Source of the DNA: G963674685 sp964591275
Lineage (GTDB): Bacteria; Lernaellota; Lernaellaia; JACKCT01
Assembly (NCBI GenBank): GCA_964591275.1
Contig: CAZQAE010000020.1
Location: forward strand, 7,129 to 71,128
DNA: 64,000 nucleotides
Direction of reading: 5' to 3'
Part shown: in pieces, positions 26,954 through 37,695 of the stretch
Position numbering within the stretch: the stretch's first letter is position 1
How the letters are laid out: each line of letters begins with the position of its first letter
Notes under the pieces: generated by a model
The model's database searches: none
What the model saw: the letters and a program-made list of their open reading frames with translations, nothing else
What the model was told of the DNA's origin: nothing
Program-made: the position numbers and the translations under genes

Positions 26954-27556
26954 ATGGCATCAAATCGACGAATTATCACTGGAATCGCAATCATTGTGTT
27001 TGGCGCTTTTGCGTCCATTGCCAGCGCCGGAGAATTTTCGATCACCGAACACCAGGGTGATGTTCTTATCAGACCAGTGGGCGATTATTTCTGGACACGC
27101 ATTGAGCCCAGGCAAAAACTTGCCGCAGGCAATCGCATCCGCGTCAGGCAAGGCCAGTTCAAATTTGAATTGCCGCAAGGGACCGTGCACATCAACACCT
27201 TCGGCGAGGCCGATATTCCCGTCAAACTGGTCGAAGGCATTGCGCAGACCTGGCAAGGCAGCGTGAAACTCTATATTGGAAATTACAACTTTCTGCTCAA
27301 TGACGAGACGGAAAAGCAGCCCTTGAAGATCAAGACCCTATTTGGCGAAGTCAAGGTCGCCGGCGAATCCAAGTTCACCATCCGGGTCACCCCGAAGGGC
27401 AGCATTATCTCAGTGCATGACGGGAGCGTGCAGATAAGTCACCTGCGCGCGGAGGATGCTAAATCCTTAACGCTGGGCAAGGGCTACAAGGTCATGATCA
27501 CATCTCAGGGCTTTGAGCTGCCCGAGGGCAAAGCGACCGTCATCGCCATGCGGTAA
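26954..27556 (+). CDS. FecR-like periplasmic protein
   Basis: 200 residues. Signal peptide (ITGIAIIVFGAFASIASAG) then a FecR-type beta-jellyroll: ITEHQGDVLIRPVGD, AAGNRIRVRQGQFKFELPQG, VKLYIGNYNFLLN, IKTLFGEVKVAGESKFTIRV, VHDGSVQI, LTLGKGYKVMI. Unlike classical FecR it lacks an N-terminal anti-sigma segment and there is no sigma-factor gene nearby, so it is probably a structural or scaffolding FecR domain. Convergent with the GT39-like gene. Confidence 0.75.
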   Translation: MASNRRIITGIAIIVFGAFASIASAGEFSITEHQGDVLIRPVGDYFWTRIEPRQKLAAGNRIRVRQGQFKFELPQGTVHINTFGEADIPVKLVEGIAQTWQGSVKLYIGNYNFLLNDETEKQPLKIKTLFGEVKVAGESKFTIRVTPKGSIISVHDGSVQISHLRAEDAKSLTLGKGYKVMITSQGFELPEGKATVIAMR

Positions 27557-27613
27557 GCAAATTATGAATTATGAAGTATGAGTTAATAAGGTAAGCGACA
27601 ATTTCAGCAAGGC

Positions 27614-29275
27614 CTACTCACGCGGCCAGGCAACATCTACGCGATAGGGAAAACCGGGGGCTAGTTCCCCGCGCATCACTTCACGCCGATCAAGAGATTC
27701 CAGGTATTTGTCGAACTTGAGTTGTTCATCTTCGTTGTGTTCAATGAAGCGCCCGGTGTCGAACTTCAACAAGAGCCAAAACAAGCTTTCATCCTCGGTG
27801 CGAATCGCCTCCGGCCAGGCCCCGACGGGCAGGATTGTGATGCGGGTCAGCTCTCGATCCGGCGCATCCTCAGGCTCCGGAAAGAATCGAATAACATTGA
27901 CGATGCGTGAATCGGCGAAGCATACGGCAAAGGAAAGATCGTATTGCGGATCAATGTGGCCCGTCCGATATCGATAGTGAATATAAATCGGGTCCGGGCT
28001 GTCTATCGTGCTGACGATTTTCTGGGCAGTTTCTTCCAGTCGCCAGGATGTATCCGGCATGCGTGGCTGGAAGCGGCCTCGCCAGTTGGTCAAAAAGGCG
28101 ACGACGGGCCTTTTGCCGCAGTTGCCGAGATTTGCCCTTTCAATCCAATCAAGCCCGAAGCTTCTGGATGTGAAGTTGAAAACACTCACGGCCAGGATGA
28201 ATATCGCGACGCAGGTCCGCAAGGCTTTATGGGGCAAAGAAAAAACGCCGTGCGCGGCGACGAGTGCGACCAGCGGCAGCCACGCGAGAACGTAGGTCAT
28301 ATCCTTTGTGCCAATGAGTGTAAAAATGACGAAAGGCACGGCTAAAGACGCGATGACAATACGCCTGTGCAAAAACGGCTTTTTCCAAAGGGCGATGAGG
28401 GAAATATAAAAAACCGTGGTCGCCAGAAGACCGGCCTGGCGGAGTCCGAGTTCGACAAGGTAATAAAGAAACTTAAAATTGGAATCGTACCAATGGTCTC
28501 CCGGCGTGAAAAATGACTGCGTGACGCGCTCGCCGATATGCCCTCCGGTCAGGGAAAGATAGCCCAGCAAATAGGGCCAGACGAGCACATAAAAAAGCGC
28601 CAGCCCAATGGCAATGTTGAGCCAGAAAAAGATTCTGGTGCGGCCTTCGGCGATATCCCGCGCCGTCGGCCAGATGCTGACCGCCAAAGGTCCCGCCAGG
28701 AAAATGAAAGGCGTGCCGCGCTCAGTTAACATCTGCAGGCAGGCCAAAAGAGCGAATATTATTCCAGGTCGCAAGCGCGTCAGCCCTTCGCTTTTCACCA
28801 GCGCGACCAGTGCAAAAATATAAATCGCAGCCGACGCGCAGTACATACTGTATGAGCGCGCGAAATCGAAAACTTGCGGCATGAAACTTAAAATCGCCAT
28901 TCCCAGAAGCGCCGCGCGCCTGCCCACGGTTACCCGCCCGAAGAGGTACGTCGCCAATAGAAGCAAAGCGTGCCAAATGACCATCGGATAAAGGAGAGCG
29001 TCTTTGCTTTCTCCAAATATCTTCATGGACCAATATCCGTAGAGGAATAAAAGGCGCGGCGTATCGGTTCGCTCCTCGCGACAAAACAGGTAGCGCCATT
29101 TCTCACGGTCGATTCGGTCGCTTTCCCAGTAATCGCGAAACTCGAAAGCCTTCGTAACCAGGTCTCCTTCGCTCACGCCGTTGAAAGCCGTATTCTCATC
29201 GATCCACCACAGGTCAACGAAGATGTGAAAGACGATGATGATGGTAACGGCGATCCATGGGAAAACGCGGTTCAT
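27614..29275 (-). CDS. GT39-like polytopic membrane glycosyltransferase
   Basis: 553 residues from ATG 29275; the open frame before it lacks a ribosome-binding site. The first TM helix is followed by a periplasmic loop WIDENTAF with an acidic pair, as in dolichyl/undecaprenyl-phosphate mannose-type (PMT/ArnT, GT-C) enzymes. Ten or more TM segments reach residue 430; the C-terminal 130 residues are periplasmic. These enzymes use polyprenyl-phosphate sugars to glycosylate proteins or lipids outside the membrane. Divergent from the flippase-like gene, with which it may share regulation. Substrate unknown. Confidence 0.8.
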   Translation of the reverse strand: MNRVFPWIAVTIIIVFHIFVDLWWIDENTAFNGVSEGDLVTKAFEFRDYWESDRIDREKWRYLFCREERTDTPRLLFLYGYWSMKIFGESKDALLYPMVIWHALLLLATYLFGRVTVGRRAALLGMAILSFMPQVFDFARSYSMYCASAAIYIFALVALVKSEGLTRLRPGIIFALLACLQMLTERGTPFIFLAGPLAVSIWPTARDIAEGRTRIFFWLNIAIGLALFYVLVWPYLLGYLSLTGGHIGERVTQSFFTPGDHWYDSNFKFLYYLVELGLRQAGLLATTVFYISLIALWKKPFLHRRIVIASLAVPFVIFTLIGTKDMTYVLAWLPLVALVAAHGVFSLPHKALRTCVAIFILAVSVFNFTSRSFGLDWIERANLGNCGKRPVVAFLTNWRGRFQPRMPDTSWRLEETAQKIVSTIDSPDPIYIHYRYRTGHIDPQYDLSFAVCFADSRIVNVIRFFPEPEDAPDRELTRITILPVGAWPEAIRTEDESLFWLLLKFDTGRFIEHNEDEQLKFDKYLESLDRREVMRGELAPGFPYRVDVAWPRE

Positions 29276-29388
29276 ACATGCATTATAGGAAAATCGGCGA
29301 ATCCTAACAGGGGTGCGTTTTATTTTCCTCTGATCTTTCGAGCAGCGTGAATTGACAAGCACGCCGGCAATCGTAAGCATGGCGAAGC

Positions 29389-30417
29389 ATGTTGACCCAC
29401 TGGAAAAACCTAATATCAGGCGCCGGCGGGAAGATCGCCCCAATCATTGCCTTTCTGCACAAAAAACCCGTCGCCATCTCAATCTCTTTTGTCATCACGG
29501 TCATTGCGCTTTATTTCGCCTTAAAAGATGTGGACTTGCAAAAAGCCTTCGACGCCGTTTTGGCCATGCGCGTCTGGCCGGTATTTGTCGCCTTTGTCAT
29601 TCTGGCCGTTGGCGCTCTCGTGCGCTCGGCCCGGTGGCATTTGCTCATGCGGCGCGCCGGATCAACCTACGGCGCAAGCCTGGAGGCGGTACTCGTCTCG
29701 CTGTTTTTCAACGGCGTCCTTCCGCTGCGCGGCGGCGAAGCCGTCCGGGTTCTGTACTTCTCTCGCCGCACGCAGGCGCCTGTGCTGGCGACGACAACCG
29801 CTCTTGTCCTGGAGCGCACGCTGGACCTTTGCGCCCTCTCGATCATGGCCGCCATCTTCGTCACGGAGGCGATTGGAAATGAATTTTCCGGCCTGCCGCT
29901 GCCGCCCTGGGGCATGGGCGCCGCCGCCGGATCGATCATCTGCGCCATGGTCGGGTTTGGATTCTGGCTGCGTTATCGGGCGCTGCGATCTGGGGACAAC
30001 ACGTCAGGTCAGAGCTTCACGGCGCGTCGTTTCGACGAGGCGCTACGGGGATTGGAAGCGCTCGGATCAAAGACGGACATAGCGCTCATCATCGCTTTGT
30101 CATTGGGCATGTGGATGCTCACTGTACTGCCATTCATCTTTTTCTTCATGGCTTTCGGCGTATCCATCACGTACTCCGCGGGCGTCATCATTTTGCTGGG
30201 GATCACCTTCGCTATCGCCCTGCCTTCCTCTCCCGGTTTCGTGGGCACGTACCATGTCGGCTTCGTCGCCGGCGCCGCCCTCGCGGGAATCTCCAAAGAC
30301 GCTGCAATCCCACCGGCCTTTGTCAGTCACCTCATCACGCAGGTTCCCTTCATCATCGCCGGAGGGATCGTATTGGCCACCGGCGGTCGGGCGGCGCTGG
30401 CAAAAAGCAAAAAGTGA
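29389..30417 (+). CDS. AglD/UPF0104-type flippase-like membrane protein
   Basis: 342 residues with about eight TM helices, in the LPG_synthase_TM family (lysylphosphatidylglycerol synthase TM region, YbhN/AglD group). Features: PVAISISFVITVIALYFAL, the family-typical RSARWHLLMR, FFNGVLPLRGGEAVRVLY, LERTLDLCAL and ALPSSPGFVGTYHVG. It lacks the cytosolic aminoacyl-transfer domain of MprF, so a lipid-linked-sugar translocase or membrane glycolipid role is likelier. The final residues GRAALAKSKK recur as a remnant 8.4 kb downstream in front of the second hicB copy. Confidence 0.85.
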   Translation: MLTHWKNLISGAGGKIAPIIAFLHKKPVAISISFVITVIALYFALKDVDLQKAFDAVLAMRVWPVFVAFVILAVGALVRSARWHLLMRRAGSTYGASLEAVLVSLFFNGVLPLRGGEAVRVLYFSRRTQAPVLATTTALVLERTLDLCALSIMAAIFVTEAIGNEFSGLPLPPWGMGAAAGSIICAMVGFGFWLRYRALRSGDNTSGQSFTARRFDEALRGLEALGSKTDIALIIALSLGMWMLTVLPFIFFFMAFGVSITYSAGVIILLGITFAIALPSSPGFVGTYHVGFVAGAALAGISKDAAIPPAFVSHLITQVPFIIAGGIVLATGGRAALAKSKK

Positions 30418-30496
30418 ATTGAGAAAGCGTTTGGATTTCGGGAAAAATGAGGTTACATTTTCTTTATTGGCTGCTTGGAAAAGTCGGAGAAGTAAA

Positions 30497-30736
30497 ATGC
30501 CAGGTAAAAACGATTGCACTTCAGAAAATCGATATGAGATCAATCTGACGCCAAACGAATTCGGCGGATTTTATGCGAGATTTCCCGATTTCCCCTCAAT
30601 TTTTACAGGCGGGCAAACAGCTGAAGAGGCGATGAAAAACGCCAAAGAGGCGCTTGATTTGATGATTGATGAATATAATGACCGCAAAATTCCACTGTCT
30701 GAACCAAAAACTGAATACAGCGGTCATTTTAATTAA
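30497..30736 (+). pseudogene. HicB-family antitoxin, C-terminally truncated copy
   Basis: 79 codons nearly identical to the first 79 of the intact gene at 38876 (seven base differences, two amino-acid changes: Glu/Gly at residue 10 and Ser/Pro near 69). Here the frame stops right after SGHFN, where the intact copy runs on into a ribbon-helix-helix DNA-binding domain. The partial RNase-H-like HicB domain (GGFYARFPDFPSIFTGGQ, EAMKNAKEALDLMID) remains, but autoregulation should be lost. No HicA toxin is beside it. Confidence 0.75.
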
Positions 30737-30790
30737 AATAAACACCCTTCCGATCGGCGGGAGTGTCTGGGTATCATGTCAGTTGCGTTG

Positions 30791-33700
30791 TCAGCAACCG
30801 CATCCTCCCTCGTCGTCTTCTCCGGTTTCGGCACTGAAGTCATCCTCATCGTCATCCTCTGAATACTTTTCGTCGTCTGAATGAGTGGAATCATCTTCCT
30901 CCGAGTCGAAAGTAATCTTTTGAAACCCATCATGGCCTATCCGATCTTCCCCAATGTCCACGGGCACAATGAGAGGACCATATTTCCGGATGTCGCCGGT
31001 GGTCTGATATTCGCGCAGGTAATAAGAATAAACCGCCTCGGCGATAGTATCGTTGTCGATGCTCGTGTAATCCGAGCCGTTCGGATCGTTTTCGCAGGGG
31101 ATAATCATATCCAACTCGACGTGGTTCTCAAGGGCGCATTGCGGATTTTTCAGGCTCTCAAATTCGCCCACGATGCAGCGAAGGATGCTAAAAGCCCCGC
31201 ATTCGAACTCCGAGCCGGTTTTCCAGTCCAAAACGACGCCCTTTTCCGTTCGAATTGCGGAAAATTCCAGCAGGTTAATAGCGGCGGCGTCGTGGCATTG
31301 GCAATTGACTCCCGGTGAATCGCAATAGCAATAGGGCGTGTCGCCGCAGCAGGGATTGCCGGCGTGTACAGTGCAGTCGCCGCTGGAGCAGGTATCCGTT
31401 CCGTTGCAAAAGTTCGTGTCGTCGCATGATTCGCCGTCGTTATTGGACCAGGCAGTTGGGCCGCTTTCGAAGTTACACACCAGGCAGTTATTATCGTCTT
31501 TCGTCGCCGCGTCGGCATAGCAGGTTTCACCGATCCAACAGCCTGAGTATTCCAATTCCAATTTGCTATAAAGGGAATGGAACGAGCCACCTGCAACAGA
31601 TGTGACAGAATCTGTCTCAATCGGAACCGGGCTGTGGCGATCCGTGATCGTCCCGTCGCCAAGCTGACCGTACCCATTATTTCCCATGGCCCAAAGAGAA
31701 CCGTCGGATTTGATGAAGAGGCTGTAAAGACGTCCCGCGGCCACGGTAATCACACCTGAGGCTTCAATCTGCACCGGGTTGTGGCGATCCGTGATCGTCC
31801 CGTCGCCAAGCTGACCGTACCCATTATCTCCCATGGCCCAAAGAGAGCCGTCGGATTTGATGAAGAGGCTGTGAAGACTTCCCGCGGCCACGGCAATCAC
31901 ACCTGAGGCTTCAATCTGCACCGGGTTGTGGCGATCCGTTGTCGTCCCGTCGCCAAGCTGGCCGTACCCATTATATCCCATGGCCCAGAGGGAGCTGTCG
32001 GATTTGATGAAGAGGCTGTGATCACTTCCCGCGGCCACGGCAATCACACCTNNNNNNNNNNNNNNNNNNNNNNNNNNNNNNNNNNNNNNNNNNNNNNNNN
32101 NNNNNNNNNNNNNNNNNNNNNNNNNNNNNNNNNNNNNNNNNNNNNNNNNNNGAGGCTTCAATCTGCACCGGGCTGTCGCGATCCGTTGTCGTCCCGTCGC
32201 CAAGCTGGCCGTCCCCATTCCAACCCGTGGCCCAGAGGGAGCCGTCGGATTTGATGAAGAGGCTGTGATCACCTCCCGCAGCCACGGCAATCACACCTGA
32301 GGCTTCAATCTGCACCGGGCTGTCGCGATCCGTTGTCGTCCCGTCGCCAAGCTCGCCGTCATCATTGCGTCCCATGGCCCAAAGAGAACCGTCGGATTTG
32401 ATGAAGAGGCTGTGACTACCTCCCGCAGCCACGGCAATCACACCTGAGGCTTCAATCTGCACCGGGTTGTGGCGATCCGTTGTCGTCCCGTCGCCAAGCT
32501 GACCGTACCTATTATATCCCATGGCCCAGGGGGAGCTGTCGGATTTGATGAAAAGGTTGTGAAAACCTCCCGCGGCTACGGCAATCACGCCTGATGTCTC
32601 AATCCGCACCGGGTTGTGGCGATCCGTTGTCGTCCCGTCGCCAAGCTGGCCGTCATTATTAAGTCCCATGGCCCAAAGATCGTGCTGACCAGCCAGGCAC
32701 TCATCCGTTGCTTCCGAGCATCTGATATTCACACACCAATAATCACTGAGCCCGTCGCACGGATCGCCGGTGTGGCCGCACTCGTCATTGTCTTCATTGC
32801 AATCAGAAGTCTCATCCCCATTACAGAAAATGCCGTCGTCCAGAGGACAGGGATTTCCGCTGGAGGCTTCGCAGGAATCATCGGCTTCGAGGCAGTTTTC
32901 CACCCCGTTACAATACGATCCATCGTCGCAGGAATTGCCGGCATGGTCGCATACATCGGTTGACTCGTTGCATGAATCGACGCCGGTGCACCATAAACTA
33001 TCGTCGCAATCCTTAGCGCTTCCGCCCTGGCATAAACCGCTCAGACATGTCTCGCCTTCGTTGCAGAAAAGGCCATCATCGCACGTTGTTCCGTCATCTA
33101 AACCGTAGCAATAATCCGCAACTTCGTAGTGGTCGGTGACTTCCTGCGCTGTCAGGGGGCGGTTGTAAATCGCCACTTCATCCAGCGTGATATTCCAAGC
33201 ATTTTCTACATCGGCTTTGCCGAGGTAAATGACGTTGTCCGTGTTCGATGGTGTGCCGGTCGGCTTATCGGTTTGAACGAACGCCGTTCCGTTAATATAA
33301 ACAGTGGAAGTTCCGGCTGTTTGATCCCAGGCCGAAACAACGTGGTAGGTCTGTCCGGGGGTTAAGAGTGCGGATGCATCGGTTTCCGTATAATAACCGG
33401 TCAGACTGTTAAAGTGTGGACGGACTCCGGCCTGCGTGCCACTTGAGAAGCTTTCCATCATGTTCATAAGGTAGTAATCCGAATCGGATTCCCGGTCGCC
33501 GACGATTGCAGCGTACTGCGTCGGCATCGGATTAGAATTGATCTTGACCCAATACTCTACGGTGTAGCCGGTGGAGCCGACCGGAAATTTTTCAAAAGCC
33601 CCGGACACGAAGCGGTTGGCGTCGGAGAGCGTGACGGCGTAGCCGTCGCCATTCAGCAGCAAAGAAGTTTCCTGGTATGTCGGCGTCCCTTCCGGCGAGG

Positions 33701-36700
33701 CATGATGAGTGTTGCCGCTAAAGTCGATTACATCGCCACTTGCCTCATCCAGGGGCCAGTAGGCCAGGGGGCCGGATTCGATAACTTCGTTAGCGTAGGC
33801 CAGATAACACTCATCAGCGCTTTCATTGCAGGTTAATTCCTCAGTGCAAGGATCGCCAGAATGAACGGTGCAGGCGCCGTCGTCGCATGTGTCATCGCCA
33901 TTGCAATAAAGATTATCCTCACAAGATTCACCATCCACAACAAAAGCATCCGCCGGGCAGTCGGCGCTCGACCCGGAGCAATCTTCGGCAACGTCGCAGT
34001 CGCCGGCGGAAGCGCGGCATTCNNNNNNNNNNNNNNNNNNNNNNNNNNNNNNNNNNNNNNNNNNNNNNNNNNNNNNNNNNNNNNNNNNNNNNNNNNNNNN
34101 NNNNNNNNNNNNNNNNNNNNNNATCTGCCTGGAAGCTGTCCGCCGGGCACACGGCGCTAGAGCCAGTGCAGTCTTCCGCTACGTCGCAGTCTCCCGCAGA
34201 CGCTCGGCATTCGTAGGTGTTAGCCTGGAAGGTATCCACCGGGCAGTCGGCGCTAGAACCAGTGCAGTCTTCCGCCGGATCACAATCGCCCGCGGAGGTG
34301 CGGCATTCCAGTGTGTTCGGTTGGAATGTGTCAGTCGGGCAGGTCGCACTCGAACCAGTGCAATCTTCCGCCACGTCGCAATCGCCGGCGGAGGCGCGGC
34401 ATTCGTATGTGTCAGGTCTTAGTGTATCCGCCGGGCAATCGACGTTGACTCCGTCGCAGCTTTCCGCCACATCACAATCGCCTGCGGAAGCGCGGCATTC
34501 GCTGCCGCTTGTGGCGGAGGCGTCATTGGAGCAACCACTGCTCGCGTTGCACGTATCTTGAGTGCAATCATGGCTGTCGTCACATTGGGAATTATCAGGA
34601 GTATAAACGCATTTATTGCCTCCCAGCAGTACGGACACGTCGTCACTAGTAACATTGGCCATGGCCAGATCCTGGCTTCCGTCGCCATCCAGGTCGCTGA
34701 TGGCGACCGAGGAAGAACCACTACCTGCAGTATAAGTCGTTTGCGCGGCGAATGTCCCGTCGCCATGGCCCAGCAGTACGGACACGGTGTTACTGCCATA
34801 ATTTGCCGTGGCCAGATCCTGGTCTCCGTCGCCGTCCAGGTCGCCGATGGCTACGAAATAGGAATAATCACCCGCGGCATAGGTTGCCTGCGCGGCGAAT
34901 GTGCCGTCGCCATGGCCCAGCAGTACGGATACGTAGTCACTGCCAGAATTTGCCGTGGCCAGATCCTGGTTTCCGTCGCCATCCAGGTCGCCGATGGCGA
35001 CCGAGTAAGGAGCATCACCTGCAGTATAAGTCGTTTGCGCGGCGAATGTCCCGTCGCCATGGCCCAGCAGTACGGACACGGTGTTACTGCCATAATTTGC
35101 CGTGGCCAGATCCTGGTCTCCGTCGCCGTCCAGGTCGCCGATGGCTACGAAATAGGAATAATCACCCGCGGCATAGGTTGCCTGCGCGGCGAATGTGCCG
35201 TCGCCATGGCCCAGCAGTACGGATACGTAGTCACTGCCAGAATTTGCCGTGGCCAGATCCTGGTCTCCGTCGCCGTCCAGGTCGCCGATGGCGACCGAGT
35301 GAGGACCATCACTTGCAGCATAAGTCGTTCGCGCGGCAAATGTGCCGTCGCCATTGCCCAGTAGTACGGATACGGTGTGGCTGCCAATATTTGGCACGGC
35401 CATATCCTGGTTTCCGTCGCCGTCCAGATCGCCGATGGCGACCGAGTAAGGATTATTCCCAGCGTCATAGGTTACCTGCGCGGCGAATGTGCCGTCGCCA
35501 TTGCCCAGCAGTACGGACACGTTGTGATTGAAAAAATTTGCCGTGGCCAGATCCTGGTTTCCGTCGCCGTCCAGGTCGCTGATGGCAACCGAGTAAGGAG
35601 CAGCACCTGCAGTATAAGTCGTTTGCGCGGCGAACATGTCATTTTCCTCATTGCATGAATCCACAGTGCAGGCGACGCCGTCGCCCGAGCAGGGATTGCC
35701 TGCGTGGTCGCATTCGTCATTGACTTCATCGCAGCTATCGCTACCGTTGCAAAAAAGATTGTCCTGGCATGGATCACCGGAATGAGCGCAGGCATCCGCG
35801 GCCTCGTTGCAAATCTCATCCCCATTACAGAAAATGCCGTCGTCCAGAGAACAGGGATTTCCGCTGGAGGCTTCGCAGGAATCATCGCCTTCGACGCAGT
35901 TTTCCACCCCGTTACAATACGATCCATCGTCGCATGGATCACCGGAATGATCGCAGGCATCCGTAGCCTCGTTGCAACTCTCGTCGCCGTTGCAGTAAGT
36001 TCCATCATCGCCGCATGGATCCCCTGCGTGTTGTGAACATGTTTCATCGGAACAAGTGTCGTCGCCGTTGCAATAGAGTCCATCATCGCACGCTGTTCCG
36101 TCAGCTAATCCAGAGCAAAATTCCGCTGCATCGTAATGGTTGGCCACCTCCTGCGCAGTCAGGGGGCGGTTGTAGATGGCCACTTCATCCAGCGTGATAT
36201 TCCAAGCATTTTCTACATCGGCTTTGCCGAGGTAAATGACGTTGTCCGTGTTCGATGGTGTGCCGGTCGGCTTATCGGTTTGAACGAACGCCGTTCCGTT
36301 AATATAAACAGTTGAAGTCCCGGCTGTTTGATCCCAGGCCGAAACAACGTGGTAGGTTTGTCCGGGGGTTAAGAGTGCGGATGCATCGGTTTCCGTATAA
36401 TAACCGGTCAGGCCGTTAAAGTGCGGACGGACTCCGGCCTGCGTGCCACTTGAGAAGCTTTCCATCATGTTCATAAGATAGTAATCCGAACCGGATTCCC
36501 AGTCGCCGACGATTGTAGCGTACTGCGTCGGCATCGGATTAGAATTGATCTTGACCCAATACTCTATGGTGTAGCCCGTTGATCCTGCCGGGAATTTCTC
36601 AAAAGCTCCGGACACAAAGCGATTTGCATCGGAGAGACTAACGGCATAGCCGACGCCGCTGGGCAGCAAGGATGTGGATTGGTAGGTCGGCGTTCCTTCG

Positions 36701-37695
36701 GCGGAGGCGTCGTGCCCGTTGCCGCTGGTGTCGGACGCTGTTCCGCTCGCCTCGTCCAGAGGCCAATATGCCAGCGGTGTCGAGTTCAACACCACGTCCT
36801 GGTATGCGTTGGCGCCGGCGTCCGCGTCATTGGGCGGCAATTCGGACGGGATGATTTGTGAAAAGCCTTCGCCGGATTGCTCAACCTGTTGAATACGCAA
36901 AGCATCCGAATCATCCTTGTCCATCTCCGGAATTTTCGGAGACTTCGTCATCCGAACAGATCCCGAGCTAGCGGCGATGGGGTATGTTGCGTCCCGGTCG
37001 TCAACGATCAACCTCAAGACGCCTTGAGTTGCATCATCATATTTTTCTAATTGAATCTTCGCCGCAAGCTCTTGCCCTTGGGCGTCGAAGAAGGTGGGAG
37101 CCGCGTATTGAAAAATCTCTTCATTACGTGAAAGAAAAGCAACCAGATTGCCTGTTTCGAAGATGTTCGCATTCAGATCGCCGCCGATCCGTGCTTCGAT
37201 AATCAGTGCGCCGTCGCCGTTTGGAGGTGTTTCGATAAAGAAACTTTGCGTCAGACCGCCAGGACCGGATTTGTATTGCTCCAGGAAGAATCCGTAATCA
37301 TACTCGACTTCGCCCGAGTCATCCGTCGCCGATTCATCGAGCCCGACAAGTTCGGGTTTTTGCGATGCAACGGATTTGACATCGTTTTCTCTGCCGAAAG
37401 CGCTTGTTAGCCGAAACCACTTCCATTCATTTCCTTTCGAGTCGCCGAATAAAATCATGCCCGATTCTTCAAACCAAACGCCGAAGTCCAGATCCGGATT
37501 GACCGCAACGAGATCATCTCCTTCGTATCGGATTTGGAGCATTGCCGACAAGTCCGACCCGTAAACTCCTCCTACGACATATTCGGATTGGCCGTCATCA
37601 TCATCATAGTCTTGCATCCGCCCCATGTCGCAGGTCAGGCCGAAAATAACGCAAAGAAGAATCAGAACAGGAATTACGTGGCGATGGAATCTCAT
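30791..37695 (-). CDS. Giant modular surface lipoprotein (LamG, FG-GAP, disintegrin-like, RCC1), split by two assembly gaps
   Basis: One gene, start 37695, stop 30791, at least about 2300 residues. Reading frames shift only at the two 100-N gaps, whose true length is unknown, and coding resumes with the same modules on either side. Order from the N-terminus: signal peptide with possible lipobox GLTC and acidic stalk; about 270-residue unknown domain; LamG domain 1; Cys-rich CNGDDTC/CNGVENC modules; seven FG-GAP repeats; five or more disintegrin-like Cys repeats; Cys-rich modules; LamG domain 2; more Cys-rich modules; seven visible RCC1 repeats; Cys-rich modules; a FN3-like VVLDWKTGSEFE domain; a Glu/Asp-rich tail ending GCGC. 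Probably an adhesive or lectin-like outer-surface protein with calcium-binding DxDGDG loops. The exact repeat numbers and total length are unreliable because of the gaps. Confidence 0.8.
31570..32690 (-). repeat. RCC1 repeats, 147-bp units
   Basis: Seven visible 49-residue units (GVIAVAAGGSHSLFIKSDGS, LWAMG, GQLGDGTTTDR) very similar at DNA level; four before and three after the N gap. Seven would make one RCC1 beta-propeller, but collapsed copies may be hidden in the gap. Confidence 0.85.
32052..32151. other. Assembly gap (100 N)
   Basis: Exactly 100 N inside the RCC1 array; the flanking coding frames do not match across it, so the real spacing differs from 100 bp. Confidence 0.99.
33128..33780 (-). 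repeat. LamG-encoding duplicate 2
   Basis: Codes for the second LamG domain of the giant protein (STGYTVEYWVKINSNPMP, TYHVVSAWDQTAGTSTVYIN, ITLDEVAIYNRPLTAQEV). Nearly identical in DNA to 36136-36775, three kb upstream in the same gene. Confidence 0.85.
33935..34510 (-). repeat. Disintegrin-like Cys repeats
   Basis: At least five units of about 30 residues, pattern ECRASAGDCDVAEDCTGSSA then CPADxFxxD. The CRxSxGxCDxAExCxGxSxxCPxD spacing is that of disintegrin domains of eukaryotic ADAMs and snake-venom proteins. The second N gap lies within the array. Confidence 0.75.
34023..34122. other. Assembly gap (100 N)
   Basis: Exactly 100 N inside the disintegrin-like repeats; frame is not maintained across it. 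Confidence 0.99.
34612..35640 (-). repeat. FG-GAP repeats, 147-bp units
   Basis: Seven 49-residue units (SVAIGDLDGDGDQDLATANY, VSVLLGHGDGTFAAQ), each with a calcium-type DLDGDG loop; seven units make one complete integrin-alpha-type propeller. A two-unit block at about 34741-35034 is repeated almost identically at 35035-35328. Confidence 0.9.
36136..36775 (-). repeat. LamG-encoding duplicate 1
   Basis: First LamG/concanavalin-like domain of the giant protein (residues about 305-520), nearly identical in DNA to 33128-33780. Confidence 0.85.

Noticed and set aside
34558..35658. Tandem 147-bp repeats considered as a CRISPR-like array
   Set aside because: Repeats are contiguous, in frame, and code for FG-GAP blades; there are no spacers and no cas genes.
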